A DNA stretch of 64,000 bases, from positions 39,879,550 to 39,943,549 of the forward strand of contig OZ007571.1 in assembly GCA_963931925.1 (NCBI GenBank), written 5' to 3'. This DNA is from Onchidella celtica (lineage: Eukaryota > Mollusca > Gastropoda > Systellommatophora > Onchidiidae). The stretch's first letter is position 1; each line of letters begins with the position of its first letter. Of the stretch, positions 35,074 through 47,175 are shown piece by piece. Made by a program: the position numbers and the translations under genes. The notes beneath the pieces were generated by a model. That model did not search any database. It worked only from the letters and a program-made list of their open reading frames with translations, and was not told where the DNA came from.

Positions 35074-37117
35074 GGTGTTGATCAATTGAATAAGATGTGT
35101 TAAACGCCCTCTTGAGATCTTGTCAGTTCCTCAAATTCATGTACCAGAAACTTCAGCAATCTCATTCACAACTGAGGACAAATAAAATTTGGGAATTTAA
35201 ATTGTCAAACTATTTCGATACATCTTTCTTGCTTTTGTTATGATTTCTGTTGTTTTGTAATAGCCGTCATCACCAGTTTCACGCTGATGCTGTAGCTATT
35301 GTTGTTTACAGGATTTTGTTTGTTTGTTTGCTTGTTTGTTTGTTTGTTTTCGTTGTGATCGTTTTAGAATTATTACTTTTTCTTATCCTGCATTAGCGTC
35401 ATTAATAATATATGTGAGACTCGAGCATGTGAAAAAAAAATAATAACCAAAAAAAAAAAAAATACTAATTTGCTCACTCAGTTCATTCTCCTGTCTGAAA
35501 CCATTCCATGGGGGAATACTCTCTCTCTCTCGTTTTGGTCTGGAAAGCTTCCCGTATTCTACAGTCTTACCACAGAGTTCATGCGCAGCAGAGCACTATG
35601 CATTCATTTCTGGTAGGCAAATTACGCGCACCGAATTGAATGCCTATTAATGTCGTCCCCAGTGCGGCGGAGTTACTGCAGGGAGCCAAAACAAAGTTCG
35701 TTGTATTTTATATTTCCACAACTTTTTATTTAAAAATACCTGAATCTTGAATCAACACCATCGGTCGATGCGAAAGCGATTGGGCTTGATTAGTTGACAC
35801 TTAAGGAAATTAACTTTAAAATTTTTGAAATTGTCATTCAGGTTGTTGCGCCGAGCAAAAAAAGGGCCACATTTATTTATTTGTTAATTATTTTTCATTA
35901 AGACAGCCATGTACTCTTTATTTACTCCTCAATTGTCATTGATCTATGGCAAAACATTGTCCAATCAGATATGCCCAACCTGTTTGAAATTAGGGAAGAG
36001 CATGTTCGGTTTAAACAGGTAATTTAACAAAGAGGTAATTCAGACCGAGTTTCGTCTCTGATTTCCGTGTTTTCAAACCACTCTATGCATTTATCTGTGC
36101 CATTTCAGTAAAGTGCATATCAAATTAATGAAATACAATTCATCTCCATTCATGAGAAGGAAGTTCTCAAGAAAGAAAGAAAGAAAGAAAGAACAATTTC
36201 AGAGTGAATGTCAGTTCGATGGGGTTACTAAATAATAATGCTCTAGTAAAAATTAATGACCGTCCCCTTGGTCGGGCTGATATGCTAAAAAACAAAATGA
36301 TAAAGAAAGATACGAAAAGAAAAGTCAGAGAACGACGCAGGATGGATGGATGGATATATGCACGTGTGTGGATGGTCTGCAGATGGATCGCAGGAACGAT
36401 GGATAGATAATTATGTAAATTCACCAGCTCACCTTGCACAAGACACGGTCATTTGAAATAATCCAGGCGGCTCCTCTGGTTTGGATTTGGCATTGAAACT
36501 TGCCGTTGCCACTCTCTGCTTACGAAACTACAGCTAGGGCGTCGGTCCTCACAGTGTCACTGTTGACACTCGAAACAAGGATTTTAAATAATATGTGAGA
36601 AAGTGAGGCGACCAGGAAGTAAACTCTTCTTATGTCAGCCACTTGACCCCATGGCAACGTTTCATTATAACACTGGCGGTCATGTCCTCTTTACAACATG
36701 TAAATGTGCTTTATCACGGCCTCAATCTTAATTATGGACGGGATGAAACTGGTATCCCAATCTGTGACCTTGTAAACTATGGAAAGTAATATGTTGTACT
36801 ACTATCATTCTATACTCTGTGGTAGGGTTGCTTGAATATAAGTCAGTTAGACAACTGGACCTGGAATGCAATGAGGATAATTATGGGCTGGCATTGGCAT
36901 TTTGTTAGCTGTTACCGTTATGCTGCTTTGTATGATGCACCATTACCAACGGTATTAGACTGGGGTTTTTTATCATTAATATGATGATGTCTGGTAAGTG
37001 GGAAAAATTCAAATAGGTAGAGAGAGGAAGAAAGAGAGAAAAAGGGAAAGAAAGAAAGAAGGGAAATTTAAATTTCTCAGTTATTTAACTAATTAATCAA
37101 TTAAATGGCAGGCAAGT
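35074..37117. other. 5' flank of the lipase gene
   Basis: No coding exon seen. On the minus strand an AAG|GTGAGC donor (exon end 36433) could close a non-coding first exon of the lipase, but I could not identify a convincing matching acceptor just upstream of the ATG. This is a weak suggestion. Confidence 0.3.
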
Positions 37118-37695
<578 letters not shown>

Positions 37696-38054
37696 GGTCA
37701 TGTAAATAGGTCATTAGATCCCCAGATTCAAATGCGAGCGCCAAAAAAGAATACTACTCTACATTGTTTGGCACCACTCCACATTTCTGATCCGTCTCAC
37801 AAAGCCCACCCTGGACGCTGCATTCCTAATTAATTAACAAGCTATTCATAGGGTTGATGGCAATTTTCGCGGGCCACGCCCTTAGACTAAGTGGTGGTTG
37901 GACAAAGAGATTATTGTAACTAAACATGATAGTGGGGCTAAGTATAGAGTTACAGTGGGGCGAAAAAAAAAAAAACTGGTTGCACATTTGCATTAACTCA
38001 ACAAAAGTAAAGGAGGGTGTAGAAGGCTAACCAGTGAAAGCATGCAAACATTAG

Positions 38055-38325
38055 GAAAAAATAGGAACATCTGCCATATGTGAGTGCAGCCAGTCTCCTC
38101 AAAACACGGAGCATGTATCGCAGAGCTGCACACTCTTCTCAGCACTGCGAGAAACGTATTGGCCCCAAACCACCGACCTGAATATCAAACTCTATGGTGC
38201 TCTGCCAGAACTGCAGAAAACCGTAAATTTTCTTAAAAGAACAAAGATTGGTGAACGAAAGAAGAAGAAGAAGAAGAAGAAAAGAAGCAAGCTGGCGCTC
38301 TCCGCGGACCTCTTCGGGCTAAAAC
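38055..38325 (+). pseudogene. RNase H/zinc-finger 3' remnant of a non-LTR retrotransposon
   Basis: In one plus frame the segment reads ICECSQSPQNTEHVSQSC, then LRETYWPQTTDLNIKLYG, ELQKTVNFLKRT and a lysine run. This matches the tail common in RNase-H-bearing LINE proteins of invertebrates: a CxC...H...C zinc-binding motif, a Trp-Pro, then a helical segment before a basic end. The GAA repeat at 38263-38287 may be the element's simple tail. Upstream RT sequence is absent, so it is a 5'-truncated copy. Confidence 0.6.
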
Positions 38326-38598
38326 CATAATAATCTAAAGTAGTTCCTCAAGGTGGGGCGTGGCAATATTTTGGTAGGATTTCAGAATGAGGCGTAAGGA
38401 TTTTTTTTCACACAAATCGTAATTCCATTGTGTACTGCAACTGTTGTTTATGTCGTGGTGGGGGTTTCCTTGTTTAGCTGGGGTTAAAATATCGAATTTA
38501 AGTGGCTCTATTTATGCTTATTTCTTAATTATCTTAATCTTTTTGTGTATTATATATTGGATACTAACTTTGACCGACTATGGTTGGGCTTACGTTGT

Positions 38599-38631
<33 letters not shown>

Positions 38632-39769
38632 GGGGGGGGGGGGGTTGAAGTGGTAAGTGGGCCAAACAAACAAAAAAAAGGGCAGAGAGACCCAAAAAAT
38701 GCAAATTGAACACGGATAAAGCAATGAAAGAGTTACAAACGATAAATCAAATATAATTAACCATGAACAAAACTGGCAGAAAGGCTGGTAATATTGATCT
38801 GCTGGGTACTGGCGAGAAGGGAAGACAAGGCTCGACATTGTTTTCTCCAATTCCACATTTTACACAACTGAAAAATTTGGCGTTAAACCTTAGCGGCTTT
38901 AGTTATTATGACAAGGAGTAGAATAAATCGAAACTGTGAAACAGCTTGATAAGTGCCGGATGTATTTTAAGTGTGCATTTGTTTTCCCTCTTCTACATAC
39001 TGAAAGATTTCCAGTTTTTCGGAAAATAAAGATAGAACAAACAAGAACTAAGTGGTCTTGACCACAGCATCGGCTCCACTCCCCTATGTTTATGGAAAAT
39101 GACGTATGAAAGAGTAAAACACTCTTTGCCTCTGTATACTTGTCCACAGCATCCGTTCCGCTCCTCACCGCTACAGAAACAAAGAGTGTTTTATTTTATG
39201 TACGAGTAGTTATTAGATTACCATTCCCGTGTCCATCGTAATAATTAGTATCATTATCGTCATCATCATCACTATCATCACAATCATCATCATCATCATC
39301 ATGACCATCATTTCCATGCAGATTTGAGATAGAGAGAGATCAGCCATGACCATTCCTTTAAAAGCAACAACAACAACAACAAAAAATAAAGTGTCTTCGT
39401 GTCACTTGTCAAGCCATGCTAATATCTAAACATGCAAAGAAGAAGTAACATACCCTCAGATTCGGACAGCAAGCATGTATATTCACATACAAATCATACT
39501 TAGAAGTCAAAATAATCATATTAATATATCATAACACGCACATAGCACACCATCCCATTAATACACTCGGAGTCTGATACACCCCAGACACGCACGCTTT
39601 TCACCATAACATCCCCCAACCGAATGTAAAATAGGGTTAACGACCAGGACCTAAGCGATTTACAACATTTCTTTCACATAATTATACTGAATCATAATTA
39701 TATGCACACATGAAAATAAATTTATGTGATTAATGAAAAAGAAGAAGAAAAACATTCATAGATATTCCG
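38326..39769. other. Gene-free DNA with simple repeats
   Basis: This holds a diverged relative of the 7226 hAT-like segment (about 38335-38430), a (TTG)n plus G-run at 38596-38644, and a CAT-rich trinucleotide region at 39255-39310. A pair of roughly 30 bp direct repeats (ttgaccacagcatcggctcc at about 39058 and ttgtccacagcatccgttcc at about 39140) is also present. No gene seen. Confidence 0.5.
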
Positions 39770-40640
39770 AGTAGTGGAAAGAAACTTCTCAGGTGAAGCG
39801 AGGTAGATGACGATCTTCAGAGGAAGAGTGGATTCTTTCATTAGATGTTTCGGCCTTTAGCATCTCCTAGAAGCCCCGGCCTCACTGAGTTCAAGACTTT
39901 CTGTGTTCGTCACCCACCTTTTTTTTTTTTTTTCCTCGCCAGGCTCTTCTTTGGGATTGAACCGGTACCGCTGATTTCTGGTGCAGGTCCATTCTGCCAA
40001 TACTGCCACTGGTTATATGGTATGATTTTAGGATGAATTTAGTGTTCATTTCTTTTACACCAAATCCAGCAGGAAACAGTTTCCACTGCTGCTGCTATTT
40101 CCTTAAAGATATTTCTAATTTTCCTGCCACTTTGATTGAGTTTCTTCAGAAAAGAGTACATTGCTGAACCGACAAATCCCCTTACCCCTATTTCCACCAC
40201 GAATAGATTTTGACTTCAGTCCGGCGATAGGAGATCCTGATATTTTGCGACTTTGTATTCGTGCTGCTCCTCCGTGTTTGTCTCATATGGGACCGTATGC
40301 TCGATTAAGACTTATGTTTGAGCTTCCTTCGAGTTGAGTACTATGTCTGGTCTCATACCGGAGGTCCTTCCAAGTCTGCTGCCACTTTCGAGTCACTGGC
40401 TTCGTCCAGTAACCAGCAGAATTGCAAAGTATGTTGGTGGGGGTATTGCTGGACGCCTGGATGAATGGCTTTGCTCTGGATTTGTCAAACTTCTTCTCTG
40501 CCTTTCCTACCCAGTCTGATGCAATGGTCGTTGCCAGAATTTCAAGGACATAAATAAATTGAATTCGTTCCCTAGTTACACTCACACAACTGCAAAACAC
40601 TATTATTATTCGGTCTGCCGAATGTACGGAATTCATTCAG
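39770..40640 (-). pseudogene. C-terminal remnant of a LINE polyprotein plus its 3' region
   Basis: The minus strand reads KPVTRKWQQTWKDLRYE, then LIEHTVPYETN, EYKVAKYQDLL, VVEIGVRGFVG, a short helical stretch and ETVSCWIWCKRNEH with a stop at 40039-40041. The order (IEHTVPYE, K..KY..L, VEIGVRGF) matches the C-terminal, restriction-endonuclease-like end of non-LTR retrotransposon proteins common in invertebrates. A frameshift and an in-frame stop break it. The stretch 39776-39850, just beyond the stop, recurs inverted at 22985-23066. Clade is uncertain. Confidence 0.6.
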
Positions 40641-41551
40641 TCAGATTAGCACTGTCACCATTCACTTGATAAGTGTTATATCTCGTTACATTTTCCTGTG
40701 AAGAGAAGCGAAACTGGGAGGGGGAAGCAAGTTATACAGTGGTATTTTTAATAATTGAAACTGAGCACAGGAACAGCATAAATATCTCTTGTGTGTCATT
40801 TTCACACACAGTATCAAGTTACCCTTACCTACCAAGCTGTCATCACGGATTCCTCACCAAAACCCAACTACCTACAACATGCATTTAGTAAAGTGTATAA
40901 GCTATATAGTGTACAGCAGCAACTAAATAATGTACAATAAAATATTACATGTACTTATTCAATATGGACATGGTGTGTCTCTTCCTTGTAAGCTCCATCT
41001 GCTCTCCCTCTCCGACACGGACTGTGCGAAAGAATCATAACAGTTGCATTGTCAATCTGGCAAGCTCACTGGACGCGACCATAGCAACGACCTGACTTAT
41101 TTTTAGACTATAATTATGACGGAGAATGCTGTTGTGTCCTGTAATTGGCAAGTTTGCCACTGGGCTTAGTATGATGGTAGGGTCTTGCCAGATTTATTAA
41201 GAAAATATATGAAATTGTGATGTGCACTTCTTGTCTGCCAGGAGCTGACTGTGCCTTTCCGGGCATAGTATAGTATGATACTCCCTTTAACCTTGCTTTG
41301 ATTTATGCATTGTTTTGTACCACGTACCTTTCCACATTTATTCTTCTTGTTGTTGTTATTGTTGTTTTTTATCTGGGATTGTCCAGCAAATAGTTAATTA
41401 CACTAGTTTAATTTCCACAAGACAAGCGAGTTTACCAACAAGATGGCATTTTCTGTCAAAATAATGTGCCTGCTTACCTTACTAATTTTCTGGATTTTAA
41501 AATATATTCTTCCAATCAGGCGGTTCACTTCTCTAAACCAAAATGTTTTAT
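40641..41551. other. Gene-free DNA
   Basis: Only short unsupported open frames and a small TTG repeat near 41347. No recognisable feature. Confidence 0.4.
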
Positions 41552-41888
41552 GGTGTTACATCCAATGTAGAGAACCCTGAAGCAGAGCCTAGCTTTGCAC
41601 AGTTGAAGTTGGTGTTACATCTAATGCAGAGACCCTGAAGCAGAACCCAGTTGTGTGGAGCTGAAGTTGGTGTTACATCTAATGTAGAGAACCCTGAAGC
41701 AGAACCTAGCTGTGTGGAGCTGAAGTTAGTGTTACATTTACAGAACCCAGCTGTGTGGAGCTGAAGTTGGTGTTACGTCTAATGTAGAGAACCCTGAAGC
41801 AGAACCTAGCTGTGTGGAGCTGAAGTTGGTGTTACATCTAATGTAGAGAACCCTGAAGCAGAACCCAGCTGTGCGCAGTTGAAGTTAT
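41552..41888. repeat. Minisatellite, 58-59 bp unit, six copies
   Basis: Each unit starts GGTGTTACATCTAATG and continues with AGAGAACCCTGAAGCAGAAC, then CTGTGTGGAGCTGAAGTT. Copies begin at 41552, 41611, 41669, 41728, 41769 and 41828. The fourth is shortened to 41 bp by an internal deletion. The copies differ at a few scattered sites. Confidence 0.95.
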
Positions 41889-42352
41889 TAAAACGATATA
41901 AATGTTGCAGGCACCGCCAGCCAGCAACCCTACGGAAATCCGACGTGCAGGACGCGTAGGACTGACGACAAGTTTGCACATACAAATGACATCGTCCCTA
42001 CATAGATTCGCTAGTAATGACATTTGTGCCAATATCAATTTGATATAGGGAACCCGGCCTTATGGTAATCTTACGGAAATTCTATACAGTCCTAGGTCCG
42101 ATTGACGTAGACATGTTGGCTTGGATCATACAAAGTTGATGATCCCTTTCACAAAAAACTTCAAATCTGCAACCCCCCCCCCCTTTCTGTGTGGTTGGAC
42201 CAGATTCGATAATTAGGCAAAGAGAAGTCATGTTCTTCGTATAATGTCCAGTTTTCAGGTACGGGGCCACACCCATACAAGTCCACAATTTTGTTGTTGC
42301 TATTATTTTCCTCTCAAATTCCGCTTCTCTCACTGCGAGTCTGAGATCCTCT
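41889..42352. other. Gene-free DNA between minisatellite and palindrome
   Basis: Nothing recognisable apart from a C homopolymer at about 42173-42183. Confidence 0.4.
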
Positions 42353-45279
42353 GCATGCCTGTGTAGCAGGTCAGATTATACTCCCGCTAGACTATACCTG
42401 GGGTTAAATTGGCCTAGCCCAGAACATACATCATACCCCCTATTCTTTTCTTTAAACAAATCAAAGCCACAGTTTATTTCAACCTCAAGTTTAAATTGTT
42501 CAATGACACCGTCATCAGGTATCATACTAGAGCATACATTCTTGACTCTTGTAAATTAAGATACATTTAAGAGGAAATAAACATGCATTAAAAGGAATTG
42601 ATATAGCCTACAAATGAAAATCCATTCAAATTGATATGATTGGACTTAAACACTAATTCTACTTGTATCCGGTTTTTTTTCATATATATATAATATATAT
42701 ATAATTAGTTGTCCATGAGTTAAACATGCATTGTTTTATTTGGCACCACTGACGTACACTTAGATGCAAGATATGAAATAATGATAAGACTCATAAAAGT
42801 AAAGTCATCTGAATTTTATTCTAATTTTTGAAAATCAGAAGTGTGCTTGATATGTCAGAACAATTAGATCTACAGTCAAAGTTATAATGATGCAGAGAGA
42901 AAAGGCCGGAAAAGAAGACATATAGAAAAAAAAAAAAACATTTTAATAACCCAACTGACAGATGGTGCATTTCCATCATCCAGCAGAAATTAAATACTTC
43001 ACATAAAACTGAGTACACACGATGGACGCCACCTGTCCAGATCCACTTGAAACGTTACAGAATGCTAACCAGTGATATACAATAATAATAACAATAAGAA
43101 CACTGAATCATCTTATTTACATTTGAAAATAAAGAGAAATATCAATATCAGAATCATTATCTAGGAATAATATAAAGATAAGAGGGAATGTAAAAATGAC
43201 CTACACATCATTCTAGAATCTATAAGCAGCAATGTGTGTGTATCAGCTACAAGTAAAAAATGTGTTAAATCTTTTCAACTATTCAAGTAGAACTTGTGTA
43301 AACTGACAGGTTAAATCCACCAAGACAACAGTGCATTGTATAAGGTACCGGTAATTATAGTATGTTACGGCAAAAATTCGTCGGACCATGTTGCGTTAAC
43401 AATTGTTAGTAAATTCTTTGATAGCGATAGCTTATTTGTAGAAACGGACACATTTCATGTAGCTCATGGTTTAAGGCACTGGATTAGTTTGCAGAGCATT
43501 TGAAAGATTGCAGTTATGTGTTATAGTGAACAAGGGTAGGCCTATGTCACTTGCGGTTGAGATAAGATTTCAAAATCTTAATGTTGATCCTTGAGTATTT
43601 TGCCTGAATGTGGGAGTATAATCTAGACTGGTGGGATACAGTTTGGCCTAGCCCAAAGTATACCCAGGGGTACAAACTGGACCAGCCTAGAATATACCTG
43701 GGGTACAAAATAGACTAAGCCATTTAAACCCCAGTGTAGCAGGCCAGATTATACCCCCGCCAGAGTACATCAGGGGTTCAATGAGCCTAGCCTATTTTAT
43801 GCAGCCAGGTATATTCCGGGCTAAGCCAGTTTATACCCCGGGGTATACTTTGGGCTGGGCCTAAAACTATACCCCCACCAGTCCAGATTATACTCCCACA
43901 TTCAAAGGTGCAAAATATTCAAAGATACAACATTCAATTTTTTTTTTTTTTATTGCACTCGAGAGTGATACACCCTTATTCACGACAGCACATGCCTGAA
44001 ATCTTTCAAATGCCTTGCAAACTAATCCAATATCTTAAATCATGAGCCACATGAAATGTTTATCTTTTTTACAGATAAGCTATCAAAGAATTCAGTAACA
44101 AGAAATACCGTTAACGCAATATAATCGATCGAATTTTGTCACATACTATAGATCTAATTACTTTATACGATGCACTACTGTTGTCTCGGTGGATTTACTC
44201 TGTCGGTTTACACAACTATCAAGGCCATTTCACTAAAGCTTTCTGTCCAGTTCTACTTAAATAGCTGAAAAACTTTAACTTATTTTTGTACATAGGCTAT
44301 ACTTGATACACACACATCGCTGCATATATGATTTGTTGGCCTACTCTGTCGTTTTTACACTCCATCTCATCTCTTTGTATTATTCCATGATGATGATTCT
44401 GATATTGATATTTCTCTTTATTTTCAATTATAAATAAGATGATTTGGTGTTCTTATTGCTATTATTGTATTTTAGGCCTACTGGTTAGCACTCTGTAACG
44501 GTTTAACGTGGATCTGCACAGGTGGAGTTCATCGTGTGAAAAAGAATGTAGCGTGTATTTAGTTTTATGTGAAATATTTAATTTCTGCTGGATTACATCA
44601 ATCGCGGATGATGGAATGGCACCATCTGACAGTTGGGTTATTATTACGTTTTTCTTTTCTCTCTGCGTCATTGTAACAAAAAATACAATGCATGTTTTAC
44701 TTTTGGACGTCCAATTATCAAATAATATTAAGAAGAAGGAGAAGAAGAATATCAATAGAAACGGGTGAAATTAATGTTGAAGTCTATTCATATCAGTTTG
44801 AATGGATACTCAACCTTTTTGTATATTAATGCATTTTGATGCATGGTTATTCTCTCTAAAATGTATCATGATTTACAGGAATCAAGAATGTATGTGTGTA
44901 TACCAATTTAAACAAAGACTGAAGTAAACTGTTATTATTATTTCCTGTGAAATATTATGATTTACGGGTGTCAAGAATGTGTTCATTGTATGTATTAATA
45001 TGATATCTGATGACAGTGATAAAGAACAATTTAAACTGAACCTGAAATAAACTGTGGTCTTGACTTCTTTTAAAACAAAAGTAGGGGGTTTAATCTGGAC
45101 TCTGTGTGTTTGTGGGGGGGGGGGGTGTATAGGCTGGCCTAGCCCAAAATATACCCGGGGTATAAACTGGCCTAGCTCAGGCTATAGGCCTACTCCGGGC
45201 TATATTCCGGGCTAGGCCAGTTCAACCCCTGGTATAGCCTGGGCGGATGGTATATTTTAGCTGTTTTACACCGGCATTC
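42353..45279. repeat. ~2.9 kb imperfect palindrome (large inverted repeat)
   Basis: The left arm (about 42353-43660) and right arm (about 43850-45279) are reverse complements over almost their whole length, with mismatches and indels. Paired examples are 42353-42430 with 45190-45279; aaactgtggctttga near 42470 with 45050; 42950-43010 with 44560-44640; and 43610-43640 with 43870-43897. The centre is near 43755. A module with AGATTATACTCCC and GGCCTAGCCCA motifs occurs at both ends and several times at the centre. The right arm has a local duplication (about 44870-44945 and 44950-45060). No coding frame is convincing. It could be a foldback-type transposon or two inverted copies of a ~1.4 kb repeat. 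Confidence 0.85.
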
Positions 45280-45285
45280 ATTTGA

Positions 45286-45438
<153 letters not shown>

Positions 45439-46488
45439 TATATTTATCTTTACTTCTGGTTACAATTTGCAGTGGCCTATTTTTAATGGCCTTTGGATTT
45501 CAATCATATCTGAAATGCGAATTTTTTAAATTTTTTTTTTGTTAAGCCATCGTTTTTAATGATTGATGAGAAGCATAAAACTATGAATCACGATCATATA
45601 ATGAAAATATCGCATGAATCCATTGTGACGAATTAATGAAATGTGGAAATAGACACTTTTTATTTAACCTAAAATTGTTTGAATAGATTAACTGTAAAAA
45701 CAAAAGCTGTGTGGAGTTGGAGACCCGTTTGACAGGTACTAAGGAATAAGGGTACTGTGTGTATTAGTGGTAAAGTGACCACAGGGCACTTTCTTTTGTC
45801 TTTGTAGAGTAATTTTGTTCCGACTGTCGCTGAAAGTTTGAAGTTTCACTCATTTAGAGAGGCAGCATTTCTTTTATTGAAATGTGCACCATTTCAAGTT
45901 GCTTCCGGGTGACCCAGTTCGACCGTGTCATTCTGTCGTTCCCGTGGCCTGTTGTGCATCTGGGCCGTTCACACAAATAGAGGGAGTGGATTGGTGACTC
46001 AGTAGGCATCTCGGAAGTGAAGGACAAGCCTTCTTCTTGGTGTGTAGTATGCAGTTGCCATATATGGGAAGAAGCAGTGTTTTCCATTGAATAGGATAAG
46101 ACTTATTAAGAAGTGCCAGTAGGTGAATTTTAAAATAAAATTGCTATTAGACTCTAGTGCTAATCGTCCAGTTCCATTTTGTCACATAAGGTAAGACATT
46201 AAATTAATTAATTGTTAGACTTCTCATGATCTGGCAAGTTGTTTTTACAAGAGAAGACCCAATAGCTGTGTGAACAAGAAAGTGTTTCTCCTGGACCAGG
46301 AAATGATGAGTTTGAGAAGTTAAATTAAGAAACATTCATCACAACAGGCTCCAGTTTCAAAGAGGAAAATCTGCCAGGACATTCGTAAAACAAACTGTAA
46401 CGAAGTGCTCATTCGCAGATGTGGGTTTCTTGGTTTTGTGATGTCTGCTAAAAGTACTATGGAAGGGTTCCTATGGCCTGTTGACTGT

Positions 46489-46563
46489 TGTAGTCTCGGT
46501 AGCGCAATGACCAGCACCCACGATTATCAGTCGGAGACTATCGATTCAGTCCCATGCCTGAGC
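46489..46563 (+). mobile_element. tRNA-like pol III promoter segment
   Basis: TAGCGCAATGACC resembles an A box, and GATTCAGTCCC about 40 bases later resembles a B box, at tRNA-like spacing. The arms do not fold into a functional tRNA and no CCA-proximal acceptor stem pairs. It is therefore read as the degenerate head of a tRNA-derived repeat. The body and tail are not identified. Confidence 0.4.
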
Positions 46564-47013
46564 CTCTTTTTTTTTAATTAGGAATCATTTTTTTCCCTAG
46601 AATTTTGCAAAATTGGTGTCATGGGGAAACTGATAAGCACTAACTACTAGTGTGCCCCAGGTTACTACTTTTAGGCCTAGGCCTATTTAATTCCTGTTCA
46701 TCTACAATTACATGATTTGGTAACTCGAAACTTTGGTCACCTAAAGCTCAGGAACCGCATCACAATCACTGAATCAGGCTTCAAACTTTGCACAACAGCA
46801 TATTATCAATGCGAAATTAACCTGGGCTATATTAGAAATTATGAAATGTTCAGGCTTCTACGTTTCATTTTTCATCAATTTTTGTCAATCGCCATCATTT
46901 AGATCTATTTCGAGTCATGGTTCGCCATTTTAAGGTTTCGTTATCACTTTCTGTCATGTGTTCACATCAAACACACTAACCCGTGCGCAAATTATGCTAT
47001 TGTACGGGACGCG

Positions 47014-47175
47014 CAGGGTGTCAACTCGCAAAGGCAGAGCAGTAAGACAAACAAACAAAAATAAAATAAACAAATATAGGAACAGGCGAGATGAAGCAGG
47101 TCCATAATAATCACCCAGAACTGAAACTAATATTCAAACCGATCTATCCCGGGCAGGGCCGGGCACCTCAGCTAG
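47014..47175 (+). mobile_element. Helitron-like element, 3' part
   Basis: Shares ordered motifs with 34545-34748 (CAGGGTGTCAAC, GCAGTAAGAC, ATAATCACCCAGAACTGAAA). It ends with a GC hairpin (CCCGGGCAGGGCCGGG) followed by CTCAGCTAG|T, the classical Helitron 3' configuration. Confidence 0.55.

Noticed and set aside
41552..41888. CRISPR-like array of regularly spaced repeats
   Set aside because: The whole 59 bp unit is repeated with no unique spacers, the genome is animal, and there are no cas genes. It is a minisatellite.
42353..45279. Protein-coding locus inside the palindrome (e.g. open frames near 42821-43018 and 44462-44768)
   Set aside because: The frames are mirror images of each other through the inverted repeat and show no domain. 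They follow from the palindrome rather than from coding selection.
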